Source: Lewinellaceae bacterium (GTDB lineage: Bacteria > Bacteroidota > Bacteroidia > Chitinophagales > Saprospiraceae). From it: a stretch of 64,000 nt of DNA. The notes under the pieces were generated by a model that searched no databases, was not told the DNA's origin, and saw nothing but the letters and a program-made list of their open reading frames with translations. Location of the stretch: positions 4,632,175 through 4,696,174 of the forward strand of contig JACJYL010000001.1 in assembly GCA_020636105.1 (NCBI GenBank), given 5' to 3'. Positions 8,058 to 18,600 of the stretch are shown piece after piece (within the stretch, counting starts at the first letter, position 1; each line of letters starts with the position of its first letter). The position numbers and the translations under genes are program-made.

Positions 8058-9835
8058 GAGAAAAAACCATTGCGGTGCTTCCTTTTGTAAATATGAGTGC
8101 CAGCGAGGAAAACGAGTACTTTAGTGATGGTATGACCGAAGAGATCATCAACGCTTTGGCCAGGATCAGAAGCCTGCGGGTCACGTCCAGGACTTCTTCT
8201 TTTTTTTTCAAAAATAAAAATATCCCGGTCAGACAGATCGGACAGGAACTGAAAGTGAATACCATTCTGGAAGGCAGCGTTCGCCTTGCAGGAGATACGC
8301 TTCGGATTACTGCCCAGTTGATACAGGCGGAAGAAGACTTCCACTTCTGGTCGGAAACCTGGGACCGCAAGCTTGAGAACATCTTCGAGATCCAGGATGA
8401 GATCAGTCTCCTGATCGCGGATAAACTCCGCGAGCATATGGGACATTTTGAGATCCAGGAGCACCTCGTCAACAAACAGACGGACAATATTACCGCTTAT
8501 GAACTCTTTCTGAAAGCCAGGTTTTATTTCAGAAAATGGAATCCAACGGATGTCAAAACGGCGATGGAATTATATGAAAAAGCCCTGGAACTCGATCCCC
8601 GACACGCAGAATCCGTCCTGGGACTGGCAGACTGTTACGGGTTTATGGCGACAGCCGGTTTTATGCCCGTAGAAGCGGCCTGGGGCAAGGCGGCTGAACT
8701 GACCTATAAAGGGCTTGAGCTCAATGACCAACTGGCCGATGGCCATTACCAGCTGGCCAACCTGCATTTTTTTACGGCCTGCGATTATGAGGGCGCTCTG
8801 AAAGAAGGCCTTTTGGCCATAGCGCTTAATCCCAATTTTATAGAAGCGCAGCAATATCTCGCCTTTCTTTACACCCTCGCTGGTGAAAAAGGCCAGGCCC
8901 GGCAGCATCTTGACATGGCGCTGGAGATCGATCCAATTTCTCAGGAAACCCTGTTTTTTAGTGCCTATTTTGATTATATGACGGAAAATTATCCGGAAGC
9001 GCTCAGGAAACTTGACAAATGTCTGGATCATAATCCCAGGAACATTCCGGCTCATTCTGTCAAATGTTATTGCCTGATCAAGATGGGGCGCTACGAGGAA
9101 GCCCTCCACTATTTCGATCATTTGCCACAGGATATCGTCGTACCCGGGGATAAGCTGGGGATAACAGCCCTCGCTTATGCCCATAAAAATGACCTGGAGC
9201 ATGCTAACCAATTCCTGGACGAACTCATCCGTCATGCCGCTACCCCCGAGGGATTCCGGTCAAGTTCTTTCCTTTATTTCATGTATGCGGTTTTGGGCGA
9301 AAAAGATAAAGCCTTCGAATGGGTTCGGGAGGCCAGGGATCATAAATTTTCCCTGTTGCTCCTTCATTTTGCCGATCCTATGGTGAATGCGTTGAAAAAG
9401 GATCCCCGTTTTCTTCAATACCAGAAAGAGATCTTCCACCTCCCGGAACCTCAAAAAATAAAAAAAACCTCGAAAGACCTGTTGGATGCAGCCACCACCA
9501 AAGCTTACGTTGGGCGGTTGATCCGTTTTGTCGAAAAAGAAAAGCCCTACCTCGATCCCGGTCTTTCCCTGCGTTCCCTGGCATCGGCCATAGACATTCA
9601 TCCCAACCAGCTTTCCTGGCTGCTCAATGAAAGCATAGGGAAAAATTTCAACGAATTCGTCAATTATTACCGGGTGGAGGCATTTAAACAACTCGCCACA
9701 GACTCGACTAATGCACATCTAAGCCTCCTCGGGCTTGCTTATGAAAGCGGTTTCAATTCGAAGACCGTTTTTAATACCTATTTCAAAAAAGAAACGGGCC
9801 TTACGCCTAAACAATTCCTCAAGGAACAGGAATAA
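8054..9835 (+). CDS. TolB-like / TPR / AraC-type transcriptional regulator
   Basis: 593 residues in three parts. Residues 1-125: TolB/FlgO-like domain beginning 'KTIAVLPFVNMSASEENEYF' and 'DGMTEEIINALARI', ending 'FWSETWDRKLENIFEIQDEI'. Residues 145-450: about eight tetratricopeptide units (for example 'AMELYEKALELDPRHAESV', 'AHSVKCYCLIKMGRYEEAL'). Residues 485-593: an AraC/XylS helix-turn-helix pair ('LRSLASAIDIHPNQLSWLLNE' region and 'SLLGLAYESGFNSKTVFNTYF'). No membrane helix is present, so a cytoplasmic transcription factor that senses through its TPR/TolB part is likely. Its probable targets are the flanking oxidoreductase genes: 20-bp-spaced repeats stand before the next one. ATG 8054 overlaps the receiver remnant. 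Confidence 0.85.
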   Translation: MREKTIAVLPFVNMSASEENEYFSDGMTEEIINALARIRSLRVTSRTSSFFFKNKNIPVRQIGQELKVNTILEGSVRLAGDTLRITAQLIQAEEDFHFWSETWDRKLENIFEIQDEISLLIADKLREHMGHFEIQEHLVNKQTDNITAYELFLKARFYFRKWNPTDVKTAMELYEKALELDPRHAESVLGLADCYGFMATAGFMPVEAAWGKAAELTYKGLELNDQLADGHYQLANLHFFTACDYEGALKEGLLAIALNPNFIEAQQYLAFLYTLAGEKGQARQHLDMALEIDPISQETLFFSAYFDYMTENYPEALRKLDKCLDHNPRNIPAHSVKCYCLIKMGRYEEALHYFDHLPQDIVVPGDKLGITALAYAHKNDLEHANQFLDELIRHAATPEGFRSSSFLYFMYAVLGEKDKAFEWVREARDHKFSLLLLHFADPMVNALKKDPRFLQYQKEIFHLPEPQKIKKTSKDLLDAATTKAYVGRLIRFVEKEKPYLDPGLSLRSLASAIDIHPNQLSWLLNESIGKNFNEFVNYYRVEAFKQLATDSTNAHLSLLGLAYESGFNSKTVFNTYFKKETGLTPKQFLKEQE

Positions 9836-9880
9836 CGCCTCTTCTGAACTCTTTTCAGTGTTTTAGTATCCGCCTTTTTG

Positions 9881-9952
9881 CGTTCGGATTTATAATTCCG
9901 AACGTGTCTGTGTAATCGGGAACGACCAGGAGCCGCCATCACCCCATCTTTG
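9881..9952 (+). promoter_or_regulatory. Likely AraC target promoter before the second oxidoreductase
   Basis: An 8-bp perfect dyad (CGTTCGGA at 9881, TCCGAACG at 9897-9904) is followed by GAACG at 9900-9904 and again at 9920-9924, 20 bp apart, and then by CATCTTTG at 9945-9952 (one mismatch to TAnnTTTG). Direct repeats spaced by two helical turns next to the promoter are typical for AraC-family activators, and the regulator gene ends only 45 bp upstream. Confidence 0.45.
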
Positions 9953-10021
9953 TGGAAGAAAAGAGGAATAGCGTAGTTTGTTACCCTTGTTTCAAAATAT
10001 TTTCAATTAAAAAATAAGACA

Positions 10022-10999
10022 ATGAAAGCAATAGTTTGCACCCGCTACGGATCACCTGAAGTGCTGGAGCTCCATGAAGTGAAAAATCCAAACCTGAAAG
10101 CTGACGAGCTCCTGATAAAGGTTTATGCGGCATCTGCCACCACGGCCGACTGCATGATGAGGACCGGCAAACCATACGTCGGAAGGTTATTTACCGGCCT
10201 GAAAAAGCCTAAAAACCCGATCACCGGCACGGGGTTCGCCGGCGTGGTTGAGGCCATTGGCAAAAAAGTAAAGGATTTTCAAACCGGTGATGAGGTTTTT
10301 GGCGAAACGACCCTCTCTTTCGGGACCAATGCCGAATATATCTGCATTGCCGAAGATGATCTGGTTACCCACAAGCCCGTGAAACTTTCTTTCGAGGAAG
10401 CCGCGCCGCTGTGCGACGGCCCTCTGACCTCGATGAATTTCCTGAAGGATCTGGCCAATGTACAACCCGGACAAAAAGTACTCGTCAACGGAGCTTCCGG
10501 AAGCCTGGGAACAGCGGCGATCCAACTGGCAAAATATTTTGGGACTGAAGTCACCGGCGTTTGCAGTACCAAAAATATCGACCTGGTGAAGTCACTGGGG
10601 GCCGATTTTGTTATTGATTACACCCGTCAGGATTTCACTGCATCAAATGAGCGTTACGACATTGTATATGACACCATCGGGAAAAGTTCTTTTTCAAGAT
10701 GCAAAAGAGTGCTTTCCTCCAAAGGGATCTACATGTCACCTGTATTGGGGTTTCGTTTGCTGCTCCAAATGATGTGGACCTCGGCATTCAGCAGCAAAAA
10801 GGCGAAGTTCTCCGCCACGGGTATTCGTCTGGTGCCTGAATTAAAGGCACTGCTTCTGGAGATCAAAAAGATCATTCATGAAGGAAAACTCATTTCCGTT
10901 CTGGATAGAAGCTTCTCTCTTGAAGAGACTGCCGCCGCGCACCGCTACATAGAAAACGGCCACAAAAGAGGCAATGTGGTCATCAAAATCAATCATTAA
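10022..10999 (+). CDS. NAD(P)-dependent alcohol dehydrogenase / quinone oxidoreductase (MDR), paralog 2
   Basis: 325 residues. Same architecture as the gene at 6845: 'SATTADCMMRTGKPY', 'TGTGFAGVVEAIGKKV', Rossmann loop 'VLVNGASGSLGTAAIQLAKYFG', 'VIDYTRQDF' and 'GKSSFSRCKRVLSSKG'. The two genes clearly descend from a duplication and bracket the TolB-TPR-AraC regulator. Zinc ligands are lacking, so a soluble NADPH-dependent quinone or enone reductase is the best guess. ATG 10022 is supported by the conserved MKAIVCTRYGSPEVL start. The DUF4386 gene follows after 25 bp and may be in the same transcript. Confidence 0.88.
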   Translation: MKAIVCTRYGSPEVLELHEVKNPNLKADELLIKVYAASATTADCMMRTGKPYVGRLFTGLKKPKNPITGTGFAGVVEAIGKKVKDFQTGDEVFGETTLSFGTNAEYICIAEDDLVTHKPVKLSFEEAAPLCDGPLTSMNFLKDLANVQPGQKVLVNGASGSLGTAAIQLAKYFGTEVTGVCSTKNIDLVKSLGADFVIDYTRQDFTASNERYDIVYDTIGKSSFSRCKRVLSSKGIYMSPVLGFRLLLQMMWTSAFSSKKAKFSATGIRLVPELKALLLEIKKIIHEGKLISVLDRSFSLEETAAAHRYIENGHKRGNVVIKINH

Positions 11000-11024
11000 T
11001 CTATTTCAGTAAAAATTAAATCCA

Positions 11025-11741
11025 ATGACAACATCGATTAAAAATCTGTCCCCCGTAAAGTATGCAAAAATCGCAGGGTTACTTTATTTACTTATCGCCA
11101 TACTGGGCATGTTTTCTATCGGATACGTACCCGGGGTTATCATAAAAACCGGGGAGGCTTCCGCAACAGTGGAAAACCTTCTCGGCCATGTGACCCTCTT
11201 TCGCACAGGCGTTGCTGCCGACACTTTTGTTTTTATGATAGAGATGATTCTGACGGTAATGCTTTATCAAATGTTTAAAACCGTGAACAAAACCCTGGCA
11301 CTTATTGCCACCTTTGCCCGGTTTGCCATGATTTTTACCATGGGGATCAATCTGGTCATTTACGTAACGCCATTATTCTTTTTGACGGATCCGGACTTCA
11401 TTAATGCTTACGGTCAGGAACAACTAAATGCCCTCACGATGCTCTTTTTTAATATCCATCAGGACGGAATCCTGTTATGGGGGCTGTTCTTTGGGCTCCA
11501 TTTGATCATTCTGGGTTATTTGGTATATCGTTCCGGAAATCATCCCCGATGGATTGCAGTGTTCATGATGGTGGGAAGTTTGGGGTATTTGCTCGAAAGT
11601 TTTTCCCATTTCGCCTTGGCGCCCAATAAAGTCATTTCTGTATTAGTGATTATTTTTCTCTCTATCGTAGTAGTCGGTGAATTTTCCTTTGCTTTTTGGT
11701 TGCTCATCAAAGGTCTTAAAACACCCCAATTAAGGGTTTGA
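11025..11741 (+). CDS. DUF4386 integral membrane protein
   Basis: 238 residues with about six hydrophobic helices. The opening 'PVKYAKIAGLLYLLIAILGMF' is the family signature (R/K-x-A-x-x-x-G-x-x-Y-L), followed by a periplasmic loop with 'NLLGHVTLFRTGVAADTFVF' and later 'FFGLHLIILGYLVYRSGNHPR'. The role of DUF4386 proteins is unknown. The position 25 bp after the oxidoreductase suggests co-expression. Confidence 0.85.
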   Translation: MTTSIKNLSPVKYAKIAGLLYLLIAILGMFSIGYVPGVIIKTGEASATVENLLGHVTLFRTGVAADTFVFMIEMILTVMLYQMFKTVNKTLALIATFARFAMIFTMGINLVIYVTPLFFLTDPDFINAYGQEQLNALTMLFFNIHQDGILLWGLFFGLHLIILGYLVYRSGNHPRWIAVFMMVGSLGYLLESFSHFALAPNKVISVLVIIFLSIVVVGEFSFAFWLLIKGLKTPQLRV

Positions 11742-11810
11742 AAAATGTCAGGAAGGGAAAAATGTTTTCTTTAGAGGGACGGGCATAGAGTTAATAATAA
11801 ACATAAAGGC

Positions 11811-11953
11811 TTAATACTACTTTGTCACTTTTAGCACGTCAATTGTTTAAAGGAAATTCAGCCCTCAAATTGATCATTATATTTCGTACCTCACCTGCAG
11901 CAGGCAGGTACGGAATGTGTTGCTACGTTTTTTAAGTGACAAAGTAGTATTAA
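11811..11953. mobile_element. 143-bp MITE-like element with perfect 20-bp terminal inverted repeats
   Basis: The left end TTAATACTACTTTGTCACTT (11811-11830) and the right end (11934-11953) are exact reverse complements. The interior is non-coding and holds a second dyad near 11885-11913 (CGTACCT ... AGGTACG). Small size, perfect ends and no frame are the marks of a non-autonomous transposon derived from a DDE element; the parent transposase is not in the window. No unambiguous target-site duplication was found, although AAAGG occurs close to both ends. Confidence 0.65.
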
Positions 11954-12023
11954 AAAGGTAAGCGAAAATCAATGGATAAACGGTGTTCAAATGGCTTTTT
12001 TTCGTACTTTTAGTTCAAAATTA

Positions 12024-14099
12024 ATGAAAAGCCTGATCCATCTTACCAGCTCCTTTTTTATTATTTTATTCCTCGCCGGTTGCCAGTCTTCTGTATCGAC
12101 TGATTTCATAAATGAAAGTCCTGAAGCCTTTAACCAACGTATGCAATGGTGGCGCGATGCCGGCTTTGGCATGTTCATTCACTGGGGCCCTTCTTCGGTG
12201 CCTGCCGGCATTTACAAGGGAGAGGAGGTGGACGGGGCAGCGGAGTGGATCATGTTCAGCGCCAAAATTCCCGTGGAGGAATACGAAAAATTTCCGCCTC
12301 AGTTCAACCCGGTCCAATTCGATGCAAAAGAATGGGTGCGTATCGCCAAAGACGCAGGCATGAAATATATAGTGATCACCTCCAAACATCACGACGGTTT
12401 TGCCATGTGGGATTCGAAAGTCAGCCATTATGATATCATCGATGCCACGCCCTATGGCAAAGATGTTTTGAAAGAACTGGCGCGGGAATGTGAAGCGGCC
12501 GGGATAAAATTTTGCTTTTATCATTCCATTATGGACTGGCACCACCCTTTGGCCAGCGGCAACACTTTCCCGGAGTACCGGGAAAAATACCTCAAACCTC
12601 AACTGAAGGAATTGCTGACAGAATACGGGGACATTGGCGTTTTGTGGTTTGACGGAGAGTGGATACCGGAATGGTCCGAAGAACAGGGCCGTGACCTTTA
12701 TCAATACGTTAGAAATTTACAGCCTGACATCATCATCAATAACCGGGTGGGGAAAGGCCGTCAGGGGATGCAGGGCATGACCAAAGAAGGTGAATTTGTC
12801 GGCGATTTTGGCACCCCCGAGCAGGAAATTCTGGAGGGTACGTCTGACCTGGACTGGGAATCCTGTATGACCATGAATACCAGCTGGGGGTATAAAAAGA
12901 ACGACGACAACTGGAAATCTGCCGGGATGCTGATCCATAACCTGGTCGATATTGCCGCCAAAGGGGGTAATTACCTCCTTAATGTGGGCCCTACGGCCGA
13001 AGGACTGATTCCTGGCCCCAGTGTGGAACGCCTGGCCGAAATGGGACAATGGATGAAGGTGAATGGAGAAGCGATTTACAATACCTCAAAATTCGCCACT
13101 TATGCCGAACAGGATATCGTGCGGTACACCCAAAAAGGGGCCGCTTTATATGCCACTTTCCTGGAGTGGCCGGGCAGGACTTTTACCCTGAAATACGCAA
13201 AACCCGAGCCCGACAGGGACATAATTCTATTGGGATATGATCGTCCTCTGCCCTGGTCATGGGATAAGGAAAAAGGGTTGACAGTAACCTTTCCTGAAGC
13301 CTGGCAGCAATCGAAAAACCGCCCCGTGAAATATGCCTGGACCCTCAAAATGAAGGCCGCTGCCGCCGAGGTGGCGGAAACACCGGCAATCAGCAGTCCC
13401 CGGGTAAAAAATGTGCAAAAAGAATTGTTCGGGGAAGAAGTAATGGTAACGCTTTCCAGTGCCAGCCCCGAAGCCAGCATACACTACACCCTGGACGGCC
13501 GCGAACCGGACCTTTCTGCTCCTGTTTATAAAGAACCTCTCCTGCTCAGGCAATCTGCCGTGGTCAAGGCTTTTGCCTCCCAACCGGGCATCATTGCCAG
13601 CCCGGTGAGTATTGCAGAATTCATCAGGACCACCAAATTCAAGAGCCTCGATCTTAAGTCCGAGATTAGCCCCAATTACCCGGCATTGGGCAAACTCACC
13701 CTGAGCGATAACGTTCGCGCCACTACCGACTTTCACGATGGCAACTGGCTCGGTTTTGAGGGCAATGACTTTGAAGTCGTCATTGATCTGGGGACCGTTA
13801 AACCTGTCAAAAAAATAAGAGTGGGGTTCCTCCAGAATATAGGTTCCTGGATTTTCTATCCCCAGCAACTGGAGTATGCGGTTTCTGAGGATGGCAAAAT
13901 TTTTTCATCCGTTTTTAAATATAACCACTCAACCCGGGAAACGGACAAAAACGGTATAAATGATTTTAATTGTGCTCCCCAAAATACCAGGGCCCGTTAC
14001 CTGAAAATCAGGGCAAAAAATATAGGCATCTGCCCTGAATGGCATGGAGGTTCGGGAGGAAAGGCCTGGCTGTTCGTGGATGAAGTGATGGTCGAGTGA
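12024..14099 (+). CDS. GH29 alpha-L-fucosidase lipoprotein with hexosaminidase-C-like and discoidin domains
   Basis: 691 residues from ATG 12024; the longer frame from 11991 would put 11 residues before the signal peptide. Signal 'SLIHLTSSFFIILFLAGC' with lipobox LAGC. Catalytic domain ~30-440: 'WWRDAGFGMFIHWGPSSVPAG', 'VITSKHHDGFAMWDS', and 'IGVLWFDGEW', whose Asp210 is the expected GH29 nucleophile. Residues ~455-530 resemble the chitobiase/hexosaminidase C-terminal domain ('HYTLDGREPDLSAPVY'). Residues ~545-690 look like an F5/8 type C (discoidin) carbohydrate-binding module. Exo-removal of alpha-L-fucose from algal or host glycans at the cell surface is the likely role. It opens a block of glycoside hydrolases. 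Confidence 0.92.
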   Translation: MKSLIHLTSSFFIILFLAGCQSSVSTDFINESPEAFNQRMQWWRDAGFGMFIHWGPSSVPAGIYKGEEVDGAAEWIMFSAKIPVEEYEKFPPQFNPVQFDAKEWVRIAKDAGMKYIVITSKHHDGFAMWDSKVSHYDIIDATPYGKDVLKELARECEAAGIKFCFYHSIMDWHHPLASGNTFPEYREKYLKPQLKELLTEYGDIGVLWFDGEWIPEWSEEQGRDLYQYVRNLQPDIIINNRVGKGRQGMQGMTKEGEFVGDFGTPEQEILEGTSDLDWESCMTMNTSWGYKKNDDNWKSAGMLIHNLVDIAAKGGNYLLNVGPTAEGLIPGPSVERLAEMGQWMKVNGEAIYNTSKFATYAEQDIVRYTQKGAALYATFLEWPGRTFTLKYAKPEPDRDIILLGYDRPLPWSWDKEKGLTVTFPEAWQQSKNRPVKYAWTLKMKAAAAEVAETPAISSPRVKNVQKELFGEEVMVTLSSASPEASIHYTLDGREPDLSAPVYKEPLLLRQSAVVKAFASQPGIIASPVSIAEFIRTTKFKSLDLKSEISPNYPALGKLTLSDNVRATTDFHDGNWLGFEGNDFEVVIDLGTVKPVKKIRVGFLQNIGSWIFYPQQLEYAVSEDGKIFSSVFKYNHSTRETDKNGINDFNCAPQNTRARYLKIRAKNIGICPEWHGGSGGKAWLFVDEVMVE

Positions 14100-14210
14100 C
14101 TTTTCTTTGGGTTATTAGGTGGGGGATTTTTTATTCGTTTAAATAATCCTCATTTTGCAGCAACAAAAGCTTTTTAGCTTGAGAAAATAAAAATACAAAT
14201 CCGAATACTC

Positions 14211-15575
14211 ATGAAATTGATAAAATTCTTTGCCCTCCTCTTCTTCGTCTCTCTTATCCATTTTTCCTGCAAAAAAGAGGACCCGACCCCTCCGGGGGAT
14301 GACGGCACAACCTATACCCAGTACGGAACGCCTTTTGCCGATGTTCCCGCTACGGCGGATATCGTGATGTATGAGGTTAACCTCAGGGCTTTTAGCCAGG
14401 GTGGGAATCTACAGGGCGTTATTGATCGGTTGGATGAGTTGAAGGCACTCGGGACCAATGTGATCTGGCTGATGCCCATTTATCCTATCGGGCAGGTCAA
14501 TTCTGTCAACTCTCCTTATTCTGTTAAAGATTATAAGGCCGTGAGCCCGGAATATGGGACATTGGAAAGTCTGCAAACTCTGACGGATGAGGCCCACGCC
14601 AGGGGAATGGCCATCGTGCTCGATTGGGTCGCCAACCATACCTCCTGGGACAATGCATGGATCGAAAACAAAACATGGTACACCCAGGATGCCTCCGGCA
14701 ATATCATCCATCCTGCGGGCACCAACTGGATGGATGTGGCCGACCTTAATTTTGCCAACACCAATATGCGGGAAGCCATGATCGATGCCATGGAATACTG
14801 GGTATTCGAAGCCAATGTGGATGGTTTTCGTTGTGATTATGCCGATGGGGTGCCCTTTGATTTTTGGAAACAGGCCATCGATGAATTGAGATCGGCCCCT
14901 GACCGCCAGCTCATTTTCCTGGCGGAAGGCGATCGCAGTGATCATTATGCTGCCGGTTTTGATATGACTTACGGGTGGAGTTTTTATGGAGCCGTAAAGA
15001 GTGTATTCGGCGGATCCTCGGCCGGCAACCTCTACCTGACCCATAACAGTGAATATAGCGGCATTCCTTCCGGTAAGCAAAAATTGCGTTTTACGACCAA
15101 CCACGATGAGTCGGCCTGGGACAAAACGCCTATGGTCTTGTTCAACGGAAAAAAGGGCGCTCTGGCCGCTTCCGTGATGACGATCTTCATGGGTGGGGTG
15201 CCTTTGTTCTATACTGGCCAGGAAGTGGGCCGTACCAGCAATGTGCCCTTTTTCTCCAATTCGCCTATCAACTGGAATGATAATCCCGATATGCTGCAGG
15301 CTTACCAGGAGATCATGGCTTTTTACACCCAGTCGGAAGCGGCCAAAACGGGAACGAATACCCATTATTCCGATCCCAAGGTGGTTTGCTTCAAAAAGGT
15401 ATCGGGCAATGAATCCTTATTGGTAATGGTCAATGCGCGGAACAGCCAGTCGAGTTTTTCCCTGCCCGCCGCACTCCAAAATACCAGTTGGACCAATGCC
15501 CTTACCGGGGAAATCACCGAACTGGGTTCATCATTGACCCTTGAAAATTACCAGTATTTGCTTTTGACCCAATAG
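14211..15575 (+). CDS. GH13 alpha-amylase family lipoprotein
   Basis: 454 residues; signal with lipobox IHFSC. The TIM barrel contains the four conserved GH13 regions: 'VLDWVANHTS' (region I), 'GFRCDYAD' (II, nucleophile Asp209), 'IFLAEGD' (III, acid/base Glu239) and 'FTTNHDESAW' (IV, Asp299). A short C-terminal beta domain follows. The protein is compact, without B-domain expansion, which resembles surface alpha-amylases of Bacteroidota acting on maltooligosaccharides or starch. It is exported and lipidated. 50 bp separate it from the propeller-cyclase gene, so the two may share a transcript. Confidence 0.9.
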   Translation: MKLIKFFALLFFVSLIHFSCKKEDPTPPGDDGTTYTQYGTPFADVPATADIVMYEVNLRAFSQGGNLQGVIDRLDELKALGTNVIWLMPIYPIGQVNSVNSPYSVKDYKAVSPEYGTLESLQTLTDEAHARGMAIVLDWVANHTSWDNAWIENKTWYTQDASGNIIHPAGTNWMDVADLNFANTNMREAMIDAMEYWVFEANVDGFRCDYADGVPFDFWKQAIDELRSAPDRQLIFLAEGDRSDHYAAGFDMTYGWSFYGAVKSVFGGSSAGNLYLTHNSEYSGIPSGKQKLRFTTNHDESAWDKTPMVLFNGKKGALAASVMTIFMGGVPLFYTGQEVGRTSNVPFFSNSPINWNDNPDMLQAYQEIMAFYTQSEAAKTGTNTHYSDPKVVCFKKVSGNESLLVMVNARNSQSSFSLPAALQNTSWTNALTGEITELGSSLTLENYQYLLLTQ

Positions 15576-15625
15576 AATTATTGTAAAATGGAGTAACTTG
15601 TGGGCATTGAGTTAACAATCAATGA

Positions 15626-18600
15626 ATGAGAAAACACAAACAGTTATTTTGGAAATTCTACCTTTTTCTGAGCCTGTTTTCGGGCCTGGTCTTGTTCTTT
15701 GCCTGCGACCGGGAGGATGTGGACGGTTCTTTTCCTTCAAATTTTAAACAGCCCGTGGTAATGGACGTCAAGGGCTACCAGATTCCAACAGACAGCCTGC
15801 CGGTGATCTCCGCGTTTCAATTCAAACCTAAAAGGGTGGCCCTAAAAGCCCCCAGGGTGATGAGGGCTCATAAAAATGTCACTTTGTTGCCTGAGCATAT
15901 TCCCAGCGTTCCTGTAGATACTTCCACCTTACAAGTCATCACTCCCGGGAGTGGTTCCGTTCCTCTTCCGGAGGTATTTTCGGCAAAAGGCAAAAAAGTG
16001 GCCGCTGGCTTACCCAATGTCAAAAAAGCCAAAGATATGGCTTTCAGAGATCCTAATCCTGCCAGCTTCAGCAGTTTTGGAAAATTGCAGGGGTTGAAAA
16101 CCACTGTTATCCAGGATATGCTTACCGACAGGATGGGCAACCTTTGGGTGGCTATGTGGAGTGGAGGAGTCCTGAGGTACGATGGCCGTCAATTTACGGA
16201 ATATACGACTGAGGAAGGACTCATCGATAACCTGGTCACTTCTGTCAACGAAATGCGGAATGGCGATCTTTGGTTTGGTACCTGGAACCAGGGAATTTGC
16301 CGGTTCGACGGGCATACCTTTACCCAATTTGGTCCTACGACAGGATTTTTTGGCACTCATGTTGATGCGTTTTATGAAGATGAAGCCAGGGGGATCTGGT
16401 TTGGTTCCTCCGAAGGGCTGTTTTTATACGACGGAAACACTTTTACCCTTTATGGAGAACGGCAGGGCATAAAACATGTCGAAAGCATATCCGGAGACCG
16501 AAAAGGGAACATGTGGCTGGCTACCAGAGGGGGGATAATAAAGTTTGATGGCAGATCATTTTTGGTGTTGGATACGCTTAGCGGCCTCAATGATAACCTG
16601 TCCAATATTGTTTACGAAGACCATTCAGGGAACTTGTGGATCGGCACGATTTCTGGGGCCAATAGATTTGATGGGAAAACCATGCAAAGCTACACGTCAA
16701 AGGAAGGGTTTACCGATGCCCATGTTCAATCGATCGTTGAAGACAACCGGGGAAATTTGTGGTTTGGCACGGCCAATGGATTGTTCATGTATGACGGGGG
16801 ATCTTTTCAGAAATTCACCAAGGATGAAGGCCTGCCCTCGAATGTGGCATGGACCCTTGAAAAGGACCATTCGGGGAATATCTGGATCGGAACTGAAAAC
16901 GGTTTGGCGGTCTATAAGGGCAGCAGTTTTACCCATTTTACAGAACATGACGGGTTGGGCAACAACAAAGTCAGCCATATTTTTGAAGCCCGGGACAGTT
17001 CCTTATGGCTGGGGCAATACGGCGGAGGGCTCACCCGGTACGATGGAAAACAATTCACCAATTATACGACGGAACAGGGCTTGCCGGATAACCTCATCTT
17101 TGCCGCTGATCAGGAAGACAACGGAGACCTGTGGCTTGCAACGAATATTGGCATCGCGAAATTCGACGGCAAGTTTTTTACCTGGTACAATGATACACTG
17201 AAGACTTCATGTCTTGAAATGATGAAAGATGACAATGGAAATTTGTGGTTCCTTCAGGGAGGACTGGGGCTGGTCATTTATGAACCTTCTTCCTCTGGCA
17301 GGGAGGGGGCTTTTAAAATCATGGCTACTGAATATCCAGGTATTATTGCCAATGGAAAAGACCTATTGATCGATCACCATGGAAATTTATGGGTGGCAGG
17401 GGATCTGGGTATTATGGAAATACGACTAAGAAAAGACGGTACGGTTCTCTCTGCCAGCAGCTACACTGCGGAACAGGGTTTGCCGGATGCCTGGATCTAT
17501 TCCATGATTGAGGATAAAGATGGAATCATCTGGATGGCCACACGGGATGGGGGATTGCTCAGATGTGAACCGACCGACGATCCGGATAGAAAGACTTTCT
17601 TTTATTTTACCGAAGACCAGGGGCTGGTCAGCAATAACCTCACTGGGTTGGAAATAGACAGATCGGGCAATATCTGGATAGGGACGAGGTACGGATTGAG
17701 CATGTTGTCTGGGGAAAAGGCACAGTCGATTACGGAAAAAGCGAAAACCGCCAGCATTCGTTCCACGGACATTTTTTTCAGGAACTTCACCTATGGAGAC
17801 GGATTCCTCGGCGTCGGGGCCGGGCCGATCCATGAAGATCGCAAAGGCACCATTTGGGTGGGAGCCAATGATCGGCTGTCCGTGGTGCACCCGGGGGCAT
17901 TCGAGGTAGATTCTCTGCCCCCCCATATGCAGTTGACCGATGTGGCTTTGTTCAACGAAAAGATCTCCTGGCAGGAGGTGCTTTATAAAAAAGACAGTAC
18001 CATGATCCTCGGGAACGGCATTCGTGTAGGGCCTTTTTCATTCGACAGCATTTCACGATTTTATAATGTACCACAAAATCTGGGGCTTAAATACAATAAC
18101 AATTCTCTGACTTTCAATTATATAGGCGTTACTACCAACAGCAGCCAGGGTGTCAAATACCAATATATGCTCGATGGACTGGAAAAAAACTGGAACATTC
18201 CCACCACGGAGACCGAGGCTAATTATGGGAATCTTCCCTATGGTTCTTATACCTTTATGGTGAAAGCGATGAACAGTTCCGGTTATTGGAGCGAGCCTTT
18301 TGAATACGGTTTCGAGATTTGGCCTGCATGGTGGCAAACAAGATGGTTCCGCTTTTCGTTGGTTGCGATGGTCATCATTTCGTTTATCTTGTTTTACCGG
18401 TGGAGAACTGCCGCCATTAGACACAGGGCCAAAAAACTGGAAGAAGAAGTCTATAAGGCCACCCGTGTGATCATGAACCAAAAGAAGACAGTAGAGGAAG
18501 AAAAGAAAAAAAGTGACGATCTGTTGCTAAATATCCTTCCCGCAGAAATAGCGGAAGAATTAAAAACCAAAGGGTCAGCTGATGCGAAACTGATCGAGGA

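Noticed and set aside
14409..15365. 318-residue minus-strand frame opposite the GH13 gene
   Set aside because: The plus strand has all four GH13 catalytic regions; the antisense product has no recognisable motif.
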